The translations under genes were made by a program, and so were the position numbers. DNA of 64,000 nt from Pseudo-nitzschia pungens (Eukaryota; Bacillariophyta; Bacillariophyceae; Bacillariales; Bacillariaceae). Below the pieces are notes generated by a model. That model ran no database searches, was not told the origin of the DNA, and saw nothing but the letters and a program-made list of their open reading frames with translations. The stretch covers positions 186,001 to 250,000 of the forward strand of contig CM074759.1 in NCBI GenBank assembly GCA_037355855.1. The letters are read 5' to 3'. This document shows, one piece after another, positions 53,660 to 63,437 of the stretch (position 1 is its first letter; every line of letters starts with the position of its first letter).

Positions 53660-54724
53660 ATGCATCATCGAATTCTTGGGGCCGTAATATTGGGTGTGGC
53701 CAATTTTTGTTCGGTGGTTTCAACGACTACGTCCTTGCCACCACCCTCTGAATCACTCTCCGCGTCGCTCTCTGAAGATAGAGCCCGCAACTTCCGGGGG
53801 AAACGACGACAAATCCACGGAGAGCACAAGGTCCTTGGTGTTGTGACTCGTGCGAGAAAAGTTGTAAGTTCCGAAAGCAAGCGGGACAGAAGTTTGTCGG
53901 GGGAAATGTCGAAAGACGACAACAACATATTTGTGCGCTCCGGCACGAGCTGCCACTGTGGTTCACCCGCCAGTGGACAACGGCACGGTGGTATCTTGGC
54001 AGGCCAGAAATACCGTCCCTGCCTCTGTGATCGCGCCGAAACCGATGGAAATGAAACCAATGCGAGTAGTGATGACGAGGGAAGCAAGGTCTCCGAAAAT
54101 GGTAAAGGAAAGGGGAAAAATGACAAAAAGGGTAGCAAGGCATCCAAGAGTGCAAAGAGCAAAAAATCAACGGGAGAGAAGGATTGCGGTGACGATAGTA
54201 GCGACGAAAGCAAAAGCTCCAAGAGTGCGAAAGGGAAGAAGCATGAAGGAAGAGGGGTCGATGCCAGCCAGGGAAATAAGACTTCCGGGGGTTCCGAAGT
54301 CAAGGGGAATATCAGGCGCCACAAAGGTTTGGAAGACACGAAAGTCGATGGTATGAATGTCACTAGAAGTAGTGCCGATCATACAAAGCCCGGGGTGTTT
54401 ACTAGTACTAACATCACTTCCCAAGCCTTGATCGCCAATGATATTGGAAACAAAAGAACATCAAAAGCGTCGGCTTCTGGTAGACGTTCCACGTCAAAAA
54501 CATTTGTTGCCGTTTCGGTTTCGGTTTCCTTTTTGCTCATCTACGTGTGGAACCATCGGGGAAGGGCGTCGCAAGAAAATGAGGAAACCACGTGGCAAGA
54601 GCAACAGCAACAACATGAACACACCAATCAAGAGATACAGAACAACCTACACGAAAGAAATGTTGAAGACGAGTACTTGAGCGATGCGTCCTACTGTGAT
54701 GAAATGGAGGTAGTAATTTTGTAA
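53660..54724 (+). CDS. Silaffin/SAP-like secretory membrane protein, candidate silica-cell-wall protein
   Basis: 354 aa from ATG 53660. The signal peptide (MHHRILGAVILGVANFCSVVS) is followed by a basic region with RGKRRQ and RARK sites, a Cys patch (SCHCGSP, PCLCD) and a long Ser/Lys/Gly/Asp-rich stretch (about 140-220). That stretch contains SKASKSAKSKKSTG and SKSSKSAKGKKHEG, the K-x-x-K spacing typical of silaffins. One transmembrane helix at about 279-297 (TFVAVSVSVSFLLIYVW) is followed by a polar cytosolic tail ending DASYCDEMEVVIL. This matches the layout of silicalemma-associated proteins (signal, Ser/Lys-rich lumenal region, TM, short tail). The role in silica deposition is inference from architecture. 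Confidence 0.7.
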   Translation: MHHRILGAVILGVANFCSVVSTTTSLPPPSESLSASLSEDRARNFRGKRRQIHGEHKVLGVVTRARKVVSSESKRDRSLSGEMSKDDNNIFVRSGTSCHCGSPASGQRHGGILAGQKYRPCLCDRAETDGNETNASSDDEGSKVSENGKGKGKNDKKGSKASKSAKSKKSTGEKDCGDDSSDESKSSKSAKGKKHEGRGVDASQGNKTSGGSEVKGNIRRHKGLEDTKVDGMNVTRSSADHTKPGVFTSTNITSQALIANDIGNKRTSKASASGRRSTSKTFVAVSVSVSFLLIYVWNHRGRASQENEETTWQEQQQQHEHTNQEIQNNLHERNVEDEYLSDASYCDEMEVVIL

Positions 54725-55289
54725 TGCACAACTGCGTCAATGAGGCAAGTGAGGGGGGAAAGCTGATACCGCTATCGCAAATCTCAGCTAATGTTTGGTG
54801 ATACCGGTACTAGTACTGTAGAGTTTTCGTAATGGGCAGGATTTACGATCATCTAATCACGTCAATTAAAAACTCTTTGGGTGAATGTTTTTTCAAGTTA
54901 AAGACAAAAGGTGTCGAGTGTAATGCGCGCATGTGTTTACCATGATTCCACTTCATACTATTTTCCATCGTATGATTTATTCATCCATAATCTCGTCTTA
55001 TTGATTACGTGTAGTAGATGAGCACAGAGAAGATACAAATTGCAAACCAGAAAGATTGTGCTTCGTCTTCCTCTCCTTTTTTCCTTGTTTTCATCCATTC
55101 GGTAAAGCAATAAGTACACGTAGATGAGGCATAATCACATTATTTTGTTGCGCAATTGCAGCATTACATATTACTTGTATATCTACTACACGTACATTGA
55201 TGTCATTCGAATAATAAATAAATAATAACATACTTCGTACTTGTACTCATTATTCGACTTTGATACGGTTACGTTGTGTACGCGTACGA
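54725..55289. other. Convergent intergenic spacer
   Basis: 565 bp AT-rich spacer between convergent genes. Only TACGTGTAGTAG/CTACTACACGTAC palindromic words (55010 and 55185) stand out. Confidence 0.5.
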
Positions 55290-56354
55290 TTATTGTCTCA
55301 TGGCGACAACTTTCGTCATGTCCGCAAAATCCTTGACGAACCAATCGGCTTGATCCTTGACAGCCGGCCGTTCAACAACTCCCCCAAATCCAACAAAGGC
55401 CCTAGCAGGTGGCTTTGCCTGGGCGTCCGTGGCACCGTCGCCCACCATTACCATGTTTTCGTAGGAAAATTTTTCTTTCAATTGCTTCAGAGCCTTGGGT
55501 TTGCCCATGTCCTGCGAAGTGGGCTCGTTGGGATCAAACCCGGCGTACTTCCCTTCCGATCCGTATTCGAAGTTGATGGTGTTGGCGACAATGTTTGCGA
55601 TCGGGATCTTGAGAATTTCTGCGAGTGGTTCGATCATGATGCGGAATCCCCCACTGACCAAAAAGACATCGACGTTTTTCGAGTGAAGGGTTTCCACCAA
55701 GGTCTGGAGACCGGGAGTCAACTCGAGAGGATGGGCCTCCAGACAGTCCAGGATTTGCTTTCTGGAGGGTTTCAACAAATCCAGGCGGGCCTTGAGAGCG
55801 TCCTCGAACTTCATGCCACCCTCCATGGCGGCCGCGGTCAATTTAGCGACTTCTTCGCCCTTGCCCAAGAAGTCGGCCAACACGTCGATGCCTTCTTCGT
55901 TGATGACCGTGCTGTCCACATCGAAACAAACGGCGTCGGCTTCGTAGAGAGCGTGCATGGCGTTGGCAATGGCATTTCCCTGTAGATTTTCGCCTCCGAA
56001 ATACTCGAGCAAGAATTCGGGGGTGACATTCTCGGGTACCGGGGTGTCACCTCCAGAGAACATGCTGGCAACCTGACCGAAAAATGTTCGTCGCTGTGTT
56101 TCTTGTTGTTGCTGTCGTCGTCGTTGATGTTGTTGCTGTTGTTGTTGCGTTTCTGTTCGGAACGAATTTCCCGCGGTATAGTAGGACGCGATCGAGTTCC
56201 CAGAGGCTCTGGAAACCGTGGATGCTGCCCTTCTCGTTGTTGTCGTCGCCGCAAGTCTTACAAACGACGAAGCTGATCTTCTCGAGGCGATCATTGCTAT
56301 AACTACTACGGTTACGAAAAGACTGGAAGAAGCGTTCGGCTTGAGTGCTTTCAT
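55290..56354 (-). CDS. serB: Phosphoserine phosphatase (HAD family), organelle-targeted
   Basis: 354 aa from ATG 56354. HAD motif I is CFDVDSTVINEEG (nucleophile Asp145, acid Asp147), motif II SGGFR (Ser234), motif III Lys286 and motif IV MVGDGATDAQ (Asp306, Asp310), followed by ARAFVGFGGVVERPAVKDQADWFV, a stretch diagnostic of eukaryotic-type phosphoserine phosphatase. The reaction is the last step of phosphorylated serine synthesis: phosphoserine to serine. The first 110 residues are not part of the enzyme: a hydrophobic segment (LFVTVVVIAMIAS) followed by SASSFVR and Arg/Ser/Thr/Gln-rich sequence suggest import into plastid or mitochondrion; SASSF is a loose ASAF-like motif. Gln runs (about 70-85) are encoded by CAG/CAA slippage. 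Confidence 0.93.
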   Translation of the reverse strand: MKALKPNASSSLFVTVVVIAMIASRRSASSFVRLAATTTTRRAASTVSRASGNSIASYYTAGNSFRTETQQQQQQHQRRRQQQQETQRRTFFGQVASMFSGGDTPVPENVTPEFLLEYFGGENLQGNAIANAMHALYEADAVCFDVDSTVINEEGIDVLADFLGKGEEVAKLTAAAMEGGMKFEDALKARLDLLKPSRKQILDCLEAHPLELTPGLQTLVETLHSKNVDVFLVSGGFRIMIEPLAEILKIPIANIVANTINFEYGSEGKYAGFDPNEPTSQDMGKPKALKQLKEKFSYENMVMVGDGATDAQAKPPARAFVGFGGVVERPAVKDQADWFVKDFADMTKVVAMRQ

Positions 56355-57089
56355 TCAAATCTTGGTGAAGATTTGACGAGTTGGAATACCAAAGTCTGGG
56401 CTAGAAGACAGCAACCGCCGCGTCTGGTCCGAAGGAGCTGGAAGGGATCAAATAATAAGAACACAAAGTAAGTACTGGTAATCACAATACCAAAACGAGA
56501 GAAGTTCAGGAAACAAGCATTACGCGTCAGTGTCTGCTTTGCACTTTCTGTTTTCCAAATTTCGCTTCACGGGTGATGTGTGGCGGAAAAGCATCAACTC
56601 CCGACACGACAAAGGGTGAAAACTGCGACTGGCGATAATTAGACTGATCCGACTACCCAATCTTCGGGACTTCGGAGCATGGGTGCAACAAAAGGTAGGA
56701 CCTAATACTCGTAAACCTTACTCTTGTCATTCATCAGAGAACAAAAAACGTAAGAATTTTAATCAGTCATGGATAAGTTACTTGCTGGTAAATACGGAGT
56801 AATTTACCGGTACACGGGTAAACCGGTAGAAGTATTCTTACTCGTAGTCGAAACATACCTGCCCGTCGACCGGCATGACGTCATCGGCACGAACAAGCTA
56901 ATTTACTCGTAGATGAAGGGAATGACACCGAATCTTTTGTGTCAATCGGAGACGACCGTTTGAACAAGGCCTTTTCCGACGAGATTAGGATACCTTACCA
57001 ATACACCCACCCTACCGGTATGGCACCGGCGACAGGTTTCTCTCGTCGCCGTACCAGCACTGGTACAGTTTAGAACCCCAACAACAACC
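56355..57089. other. Divergent promoter region
   Basis: 735 bp between the phosphatase and the plastid precursor gene. It contains GTAAACCTTACTC (about 56710), AATTTACCGGTACACGGGTAAACCGG (about 56800-56826) and other GTAA/TTAC words. No ORF. Confidence 0.5.
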
Positions 57090-58081
57090 ATGAAGCTCTT
57101 CAACATTTTGCTCGTTGGCCTTGTTTCCTCGGCGGAAGGCTTTGCTCCCAAGACTCAGGGGGCCTTGTCGTCTCGCCTCCAAGCCGAAATCGGGGACACC
57201 GGCGTCGCCTTTGAGAACGTTGCCAGAGAATGGCGTTGTAAGGTGCGTGTGTGTTTTGGTGTGTGTGTGTGTGTGTGTGTGTGTGGCATGATGAATTGTT
57301 CGCTGCAATGGGATAGTTCGACGGTGGGATTTGATGGCGTTTCGTGATTGATCTACTATTTGCCGGATGGCATCGAATCAAGACCCGTTTCGAATGAACT
57401 GCTGGCACAGAATGAATCGAGGAGCCATGCCATCGAGGGAAAACTGCTTTCGAAATTTCCTTGCGCGGAAATGGCACGGGTCCTTTGTGGAAACATTCTA
57501 ATCTGTCATTCCTTCCTTTGCAAGAATTCTGTTCTGCTTGGATCGGACCGAACGGAACGGAATGGAATGGTTTGGTTGATTTCTTTCTTTTTTTTTGGAC
57601 ACGATCTCGTTCCCTGAATACCGAAAATCAACACATGGGTTTTGTTTGGGAAATGATGCGAAACCCGAATACATGCATACAATACCCACCGAATGATATC
57701 CCCGTAACAATGCGAATGAACAACGCTAATGGGGACGCGGATCCATTTATTTGTGCAACAAAAAAAAAAAACCAAAATATTCCATAGTACTCCCCCGGTC
57801 CCTCGGGCGGACCCGGTGATTCCGAAAGTCTCAAGGCCTGCCAGGCCTTGCTGGACGAATACCTGCCCCAGCTCAAGGCCCTCCCCAAGGCCAGCATCAC
57901 GCGTCAGGTCTGCGGTGGCTGCCTCGATTTCAAGGTTTCTATTGCGCAGCCCCTCGAGGAACACGGTGCCTGGGCCGAAGCCGAGTACAATCCGCTGGAG
58001 GAAGAATTCATGGCCAAGCTCAAGGCCATTGAGGGGACATCGCTGCACGAGACCCAGGAAATCACCTTTGAGGCGCTGTGA
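57090..58081 (+). CDS. Small plastid-targeted protein, one intron, function unknown
   Basis: Exons 57090-57242 and 57788-58081; the 545-nt intron has donor GTGCGT, a (TG)n tract near its start and acceptor CATAG. The phase-0 join reads NVAREWRCK-YSPGPSGG. 148 aa. The N-terminus MKLFNILLVGLVSSAEG is a signal peptide and is followed by FAPKTQGALSSRLQA: Phe at the cleavage site and FAP are the diatom plastid-import hallmark (ASAFAP-like). The mature part has SLKACQALLDEYLPQLKALP, then RQVCGGCLDFKV and an acidic end (HETQEITFEAL). The CGGC pair could bind a metal or form a redox pair. No family recognised. Confidence 0.8.
57255..57285 (+). repeat. (TG)n tract within intron
   Basis: About a dozen GT dinucleotides directly after the donor site of the 57090 gene's intron. 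Confidence 0.85.
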
Positions 58082-59243
58082 GAACGCAAGAAGGGTGGCG
58101 CAATGACCGATTGATTCGCGCATGTTTTATTGCTTCAATGGTCAACGATCACCATGATGCAACACAATGATCACTGAAATGACGATTGCTGTTGTTGGTG
58201 GAGTCTTCTTTTGGGTACCATAAGAGTCCGGTAGGATGCAAAAGTTGTATTCCTTTTTACAATTATAACCTCTTGCAGCTCCTCGTAGTCAAAATTTGAG
58301 TTGAAGATGTTAATAGATTCGCTAGTAGCACTTTCACGCAAGTTGCTTTAACAAGTGCCAGTGATGTTCGATGCAGCAGTCTTACTACTATCTATCATTA
58401 CAGAAGTTTAATAGACGAACGTTCGAAACGATGGCTTGCAGAAGAAAAAGTAATGATAGTGCGTACAGGGACGTGTACCAAAGTGTGTCGAAACCAAATG
58501 TTGATGGGAATGTGCTTGCACTTTAAGTGGCAACAATAGATGCATTCGTTCTCCTGGAGGACTTCGTACATGTTGTTTCGAACTATGTAAACCATATTCC
58601 TGGGTGGAATCGACCCACCGATCTCCTTGGTATAAACAACAAAACGCCATCACCCCTAGAACACAACAAGAGCTCGCCTCCATGTTCTGTATCAATAGTA
58701 ATAATCCGACCGTTTGTTACATGCATCTGCCGTTGATCCTCCAACGATGTTCAATTTAATGTTGGTTTGACTCTTTTTTCACAATTATAGTCAAACTACT
58801 AGTATTTAGATTTAGATTGCATATGAATCAAACTAGTTGGGCTGTGCCCTTGGAATGAACCTCCAAATAACAGATGTGAATATAATGTCACCGAAAATGA
58901 TACTAAGCTTCATTCCTCAAAAAGCAACTAATGCTGTAGCTGTTCTTACTACTGGAAGAATGTCACTCTTCTACAAAGCTGAGGAGGTTCCCTCCGCGTT
59001 TTTTAATGTCAGGAATTTGAAATCTTCTGCCTACTACTACTAGTACAACTAGTACTACTAGTATTACTAATACTGGTGTACTAGTGCAAAATCCAACTAC
59101 CCGCAATCTACTACAGAGGTGCGGATTGTGAAAGAGGTGCAGATTGGTTTGCAATAGAAGTGCGGATCGGTTCACGCGATAGAGTGCGGCTTGGTGACGG
59201 TTGAAATATCAGGATCACCGTCGATGTTGGTAAGGCGAAGTCT
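58082..59243. other. Intergenic region before tRNA-Glu
   Basis: No gene supported. An ACT/AGT microsatellite lies at 59030-59085, and repeated GTGCGGATTG/GTGCAGATTGG words at 59116-59170 make a short diverged tandem repeat. Confidence 0.5.
59030..59085. repeat. TACTAGTA microsatellite
   Basis: ACTACTACTAGTAC units with CTAG turns, the same class as the clusters at 5, 19 and 35 kb. Confidence 0.75.
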
Positions 59244-59315
59244 TCCGATATGATGTAGGTGGTTAGCATACTTGCCTTTCACGCAGGATACCAGGGTTCG
59301 AGTCCCTGTATCGGA
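59244..59315 (+). tRNA. tRNA-Glu (UUC)
   Basis: 72 nt cloverleaf. Acceptor TCCGATA/TATCGGA pairs fully; D arm ATGT...GCAT; anticodon arm CTTGC-CTTTCAC-GCAGG with anticodon TTC; T arm CAGGG-TTCGAGT-CCCTG. CCA is not encoded, as expected for a nuclear eukaryotic gene. No intron. Confidence 0.93.
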
Positions 59316-59730
59316 ACGTTTTGCAGAATGCGCCTTTCACGTGGGTGCATTCTTACCGCATCGTGGAGTGTCAGTTTTGCATCCCGAAAGCAACCTCAAC
59401 AGGGAAGTTTTGCGAGATGTACAATATACAATTGAATCCAATCAATAACGAGCCAAGCGCTGCACCAAAGTGAGATCTCGCGCTTCCAGTTCCGAGGAGA
59501 CGTTGTGAGTTCGCACTGCACTCAAATCGTCATTCCATGTTCGTACGTTTTAGTTCAACCGGCTGAAAATGGCATCGTGGAAGCAAAGGAATACCATCGA
59601 CAGCAGTATTTCCACTCTCCTCGCAAAAGTTTTGGAGGGTTCAGTTCTTTGTTGAAAAAAGAGATATGTTGTGTATGATGCCAGGTTCCTCCAGCTGGCC
59701 TTGACATATGTTTCCACAAAAAAGAGAGCC
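59316..59730. other. Spacer between two convergent tRNA genes
   Basis: 415 bp without an ORF or repeat that I can support. Confidence 0.5.
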
Positions 59731-59802
59731 GGACGATATGAGGATCGAACTCATGGCCTTGCGATTAACAGTCGCACGCTCTACCAACTGAGCTAATCAT
59801 CC
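59731..59802 (-). tRNA. tRNA-Asn (GUU)
   Basis: On the minus strand, acceptor GGATGAT/ATCGTCC (one G-U pair), D arm GCTC...GAGC, anticodon arm TGCGA-CTGTTAA-TCGCA with anticodon GTT, T arm ATGAG-TTCGATC-CTCAT. CCA is not encoded and there is no intron. It faces the tRNA-Glu gene across 415 bp. Confidence 0.94.
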
Positions 59803-61394
59803 TTTGGTTTCTGGCTTGTGGCTTTAGGTCTCGGGTTTTGTTTATTACCTTTCATCGACATAGCACAGAAGATAGTTTCACTATTACTAATTTTAGAAGA
59901 TTACTGCACTTCGTAAGGTTTACCGTATTCTTCAACTCCTTTGAAGCCATCATTTTTGTGTTCATCGTTTCGTTTCATAATTTGAAAGGTATTGGCAGTT
60001 ACTCAGTTTGCTTCCGACTTTTATCTCACCACATCAAGATAGGTTTGTTACGGGCTACAGTATTTGTATGTTGTATTCCGGCTGCAGTAGTAGTACTACT
60101 ACTAGTACTACTACTAGTACTACTAAGAATTCTTGTTTCTTTTTCATTCAAATACCACCACCAGTGTTTGCTGCCACCTACTACCAGTGTGGATACGAAT
60201 AATCACCATATGGTAAACCAATACTGCAAGTATGATACCATGTGTTCAACATAGAGAAAAAAGAGTCAGCACTTGTTTACCATGAGCACTGCTAACTACC
60301 ATTACATCAGCAGAATATCAGAAACACTTCTTCTTGCATTGGCCAACAGGCGCCAGCACGCAACCATACTACTATGGGTGGAGTACTATTTTCTCCAGCA
60401 TCGCCGAAACCAATCTCTGCCGCTCTCAAAATACGATGTAGGGCACCGATATTTGTATGTGTTGTGTGGGGGAAAGTATGTAGTACTATTGGAGGCAGAT
60501 GCATCACTGCTTCAGTTTTGGTGGACTAAATGGCCGGAACATGAAAGACCTGTCCAGCCGAAGCGAGATCAAATCCTAGTCAGAATGCACTAGTACTGCT
60601 GTACTGGAAGAAGAAGACCCAGAATCGCATCAGGCTCTGGAAAAGCAGGCATCGCAAGTGCTTATCCAAATAGCTGGGCCAAAGCCAACAGCAAGTAATC
60701 CTTGTCTCGCAATGAAGTCGCCGCGGCCATGCCGAAATCATCCTTATTCTAAAACAGTTTCTTCAGCTCAAATAATACTGATCCTATCTACTACTATGTG
60801 TTACAACCCTCGGACAAATCAAATCATGTGTTACCACCAACTCATACAAACTGTACTGGTCAGTACGACTTTGTGAAGATTCGACGAGATTCAAGTGGAT
60901 CGGGCTCTCTAGCGGAAGTCTCGTCAATCCAGGATTCAATCGAGCAGAGCGAGATGGACTGTTTGCGTCTTCACTCTAGTACGCCACATCAAGAGCTCGA
61001 GTAACGCACCTGTCAAAGAACCTCCCGCTGTGCTTTGCTCCGCGGGTGGTACTACAACACGTACTGAATGCGCCCTCCAGAAGAATACACCAGGGAAAAA
61101 GTCGCAGAGACACGGACCATGCAGGATTCCGCCGGCTGGAATCGGAGATCTACTGGAGGAAGACTCTCAACGGCATTGCGCAGCAGCCACAATGTACCAT
61201 CGAACACTGCTGCGACCTCGTAATAAATTCGAGCAAGGCCGCGGAAGGCATTCGCAGCACCAAAGTCTGTTCAGGAACACCCGATCCAAACCACCGGGGA
61301 TTGTGACCCAGAAGAGGTGAAGTGTCGTCCGTGTGGTGCTCGTGATTGTTCGGATCCCTTGCATCTCGTGTTCTGAATCCAAAGCCGCTTTGGT
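59803..61394. other. Intergenic region, possible gene remnants
   Basis: No gene supported. An ACT/AGT microsatellite lies at 60085-60128. Sequence at 60850-61320 has coding-like composition in two frames (for example FRRLESEIYWRKTLNGIAQQ at about 61130), which could be a decayed exon, but no start, stop or family supports a call. Confidence 0.4.
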
Positions 61395-61644
61395 CTAGTG
61401 CATAAATTCCTGGACCGCATCAAAGACCAGCCGCTGCAACCGACGGTTGCCGAGAAAGTTTGTTCCCCGATCTTTCCCTTCTCTCTCGTTGCCAGGGTCG
61501 TTTGTGTTTTCGTCGACCAGTCCCACGCGGCCGCTCGTGGAGTTGTAGACCAGGAGGGCTTGCTCGCAGAGCGGACCACCCGTTCCAGATTTCGCTCCCA
61601 CAAAGAATCCGGTCGGATAAACGTCGTCCCATCGGAGCACGGCC

Positions 61645-61714
<70 letters not shown>

Positions 61715-63437
61715 GGTTGCTGCGGCTCTTGCGAATCTTGTGGTTGGTGTTGCGGTGCACATCACCCTCCTCCATGGGGTCGTTCAGCAGCGCCCGCACC
61801 AGGAGGGCGCCCCCCTCGTCCGACGTCTTGGCAATTTCCTGGGCCCTGAGCCACGCAAAGACCCGGGGCAGTCGGCACAGCCACAGCTTGGCGCGAAAGG
61901 CGAGCGTCCGGCCAGAACCCGGGACGTGCTCCAGTTTCATGGATTCTTCGGTCATGCCAGGCGATACGATTCCGACGCAACAATTTTTGTTCTCGTCGTT
62001 TTGTTCGGAAAGGGAGGCCGCCAGGGCCTTGAAATACAGGACGGACATGGCATTCATCTCGGCGTACTCGCTCTCCCAGGAATCACGAGCGTTCTTTGTT
62101 GGGGTCGTTTGTTCGTCGGAATACGGCATTGGCTGCTGCATCTGCATCTGCATCTGCATCTGTATCTGCTGTTCTGGCGCGAGCAGCAGTCGCTTTCGAA
62201 TGGACGACTCGTCCTCGACCTCCTGCTGAAGGCCGGGAACCGGAATCCCCATGCGCGGCAATCCCCTGGCCGCTTCGGTTCCCACAACGACCACCCGCAG
62301 CGACGGCACAACGGTGGCGTCGCATTCGTGCCTGGCTCCGCCTTTGACGTCGGCTTCCACCCCTCGCAGTGAGACCACCGTGTTCCTCCTGGCCAGGGCC
62401 GCGTCGACAAAAATCGCGTTCGACAGGAGCTTGAATTCGGCCAGGGGGGACGTCCGCGCGTCGACGTTGCTCCGATCCAAGACCTCGGGACAGCACCCAT
62501 AGGGATTCAGCACAATGCCCCGGATGCGGATCCGGATCCGGACATTTTGCCTCCTCGTTGTTGTCGTCGATGTTGCTTTTGTGTTTGCGTTTGCGTTTGC
62601 GCTTGTGTTCGACTCTGCTTGATGAGCACAGAGGGTGGCAGCGATCCGATTCAAGCACTCCTCCGCCGATGCCCGAATGGCCGGTCCGTTCCCAAAGGGA
62701 TCAAACGAGAGGTAGGTGGTGTCGGAGAGGAACCACACCGAGTCCCCCACTGGTTGCAGAGCTGCCACAGTGCCCGTTCTCGCTTCGGACGGCTCTGGAA
62801 GCGGTGGACAGCACACGAGGCAGATCACGGTGTTCGTTTTGGATTTGGATTCGGATTTGGTTTTGGATCTGGCGTCACTCGCCGCATCGGGATCGGTGGT
62901 TTGGGTTTCGCTTTGGCTGCCATCCTCCGAGACGAAGAACTCTCCATGGTCCAAAGAAGAAGACGACGACGACGACGACGACGAAAAGCGCCTGACCAAT
63001 CGGTCTGCGGTGGCTTGGCCGATTGTGTTTCCGGATGGATTCACCACAATGTACGCATCGTAGTTGTTGGTCGTGCTCGCAGCAAGATGAGAATCCGCAT
63101 TGGCATCTGTATCCGTATCCGTATCCACACCCACACCGGCATCCGTATCCGTATTCACACCCACATCGGCATCCACATCGGCATCCTCATCGGCATTCGT
63201 GGCAATCATCGCAGCGACAGCGGCCGACGAGCGAGTCGGCGGTTGGGTTGTGGACCGATCATTAGATGATGTTGTTTTTGTTTTTGTTTTTGCTGTTCTT
63301 TCTCTGGAGAATGCGGCGATCGGTGGATCCTCGGATGTCCAGCTTGGCAGTCCGTGTGCCCAAGCATTCCGCCGAGACAATAGAGGCAGCAACAGAGTCG
63401 AGATACAAAGTGTGGTCAGCAACCATGGCAGTCGCAT
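61395..63437 (-). CDS. Diverged SDR-like secretory-pathway protein with low-complexity insertions
   Basis: 680 aa from ATG 63437. Signal peptide MRLPWLLTTLCISTLLLPLLSRRNAWA. Residues 80-120 are a DTDTDAGVGVD repeat. YDAYIVVNPSGNTIGQATADRLVRRF (about 125-150) has the shape of a Rossmann GxxxGxG start, but its glycines are partly replaced. Later, IVLNPYGCC, LLSNAIFVDAAL, YAEMNAMSVLYFKALAASL and VGIVSPGMTEESM match the order of short-chain dehydrogenase elements (NxG strand, YxxxK helix, PG-T loop); Asn stands where the catalytic Lys is expected in the first Tyr motif. The insertions QMQMQMQM and NDNDNDND come from hexamer repeats. Closest known families would be retinol dehydrogenase or POR-like SDRs, but activity is doubtful. 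ER, plastid or secreted location is open. Confidence 0.65.
61646..61716. repeat. GTCGTT hexamer repeat inside the SDR-like gene
   Basis: About eleven copies of GTCGTT/GTTGTC in register, encoding (Asn-Asp)n on the minus strand. Since six is a multiple of three, length changes keep the frame. Confidence 0.9.

Noticed and set aside
60798..61320. Possible exon remnants (RRLESEIYWRKTLNG region)
   Set aside because: Coding-like composition only; no family, start or splice evidence to build a gene.
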